The notes below the pieces were generated by a model. That model worked only from the letters and a program-made list of their open reading frames with translations, was not told where the DNA came from and made no database searches. Below, piece by piece: positions 41,764-41,766 of a DNA stretch of 41,766 nucleotides (position 1 is the stretch's first letter; each line of letters begins with the position of its first letter). Source of the DNA: a bacterium (GTDB lineage Bacteria > Bacteroidota > Bacteroidia > Flavobacteriales > Schleiferiaceae); the NCBI GenBank assembly GCA_016125155.1, contig WGMI01000020.1, positions 1-41,766 on the forward strand, given 5' to 3'. A program made the position numbers and the translations under genes.

Positions 41764-41766
41764 GTT

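Noticed and set aside
1-41766. Insertion sequence, prophage or integron
   Set aside because: No transposase, integrase, phage structural gene or attC-like series was found. The repeat array lacks cassette genes.

Overview
The window is chromosomal DNA from a member of the Bacteroidota, probably close to the Flavobacteriales. The evidence is: two secreted proteins ending in type IX secretion (T9SS) sorting domains; a DUF2723 membrane protein; DUF2911 and DUF4260 proteins; a TPR-histidine kinase; a family-typical SucA; and promoters of the Bacteroidota form (TTG, about 19 bases, TAnnTTTG). Coding DNA is GC-rich for the group. No transposase, phage gene, rRNA or CRISPR array was seen.

Layout. 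1-4000: tail of an unidentified gene, then a leftward DUF2723 protein / polysaccharide deacetylase pair. 4087-6480: tRNA-Gln with its own promoter and terminator, a four-helix membrane protein, a lipoprotein, a DUF2892-like protein, a MarR regulator, and a 350-base gap holding an unassigned rightward terminator. 6481-15298: a phenylacetate degradation (paa) cluster. paaE points left; paaABCD, paaG, paaH, a ferredoxin, an unknown gene, paaI, paaJ and paaY point right. 15356-21400: a 2014-residue T9SS-exported modular protein. 21501-27913: prolyl oligopeptidase, NtrY-like kinase, enoyl-CoA hydratase, TPR-histidine kinase. 27874-34550 (leftward): S4 RNA-binding protein, DUF2911 protein, then sucA-sucB-fhs. 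34665-37888: outer-membrane barrel protein coupled to a secreted GH13 alpha-amylase. 37889-38846: a 98-base-period tandem repeat array and a regulatory palindrome. 38847-41766: orphan HTH protein, RhlE-type helicase, DUF4260 protein, and a long inverted repeat at the right edge.

The paa genes encode the CoA-thioester route for phenylacetate. PaaABC(E) epoxidises phenylacetyl-CoA, PaaD helps mature the iron centres, PaaG isomerises the epoxide to oxepin-CoA, PaaH and PaaJ carry out beta-oxidation, and PaaI/PaaY are thioesterases that remove dead-end CoA esters. The hydratase at 25128 may supply the PaaF step. paaK (CoA ligase) and paaZ (ring cleavage) are not in the window. The products, acetyl-CoA and succinyl-CoA, would feed the TCA cycle, to which SucAB belongs.

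The least explained items are: (i) a palindrome GAAC-N6-TGCGCA-N6-GTTC plus a half-site in the paaE/paaA divergent promoter; (ii) a ferredoxin and an unknown acidic protein inside the paa operon; (iii) the 98-base array, with two unit types that carry different palindromes at about the same place; and (iv) an orphan HTH protein resembling partners of AbiEii-type toxins, with a palindrome abutting its promoter and a 3' end running 146 bases into the opposing helicase gene.
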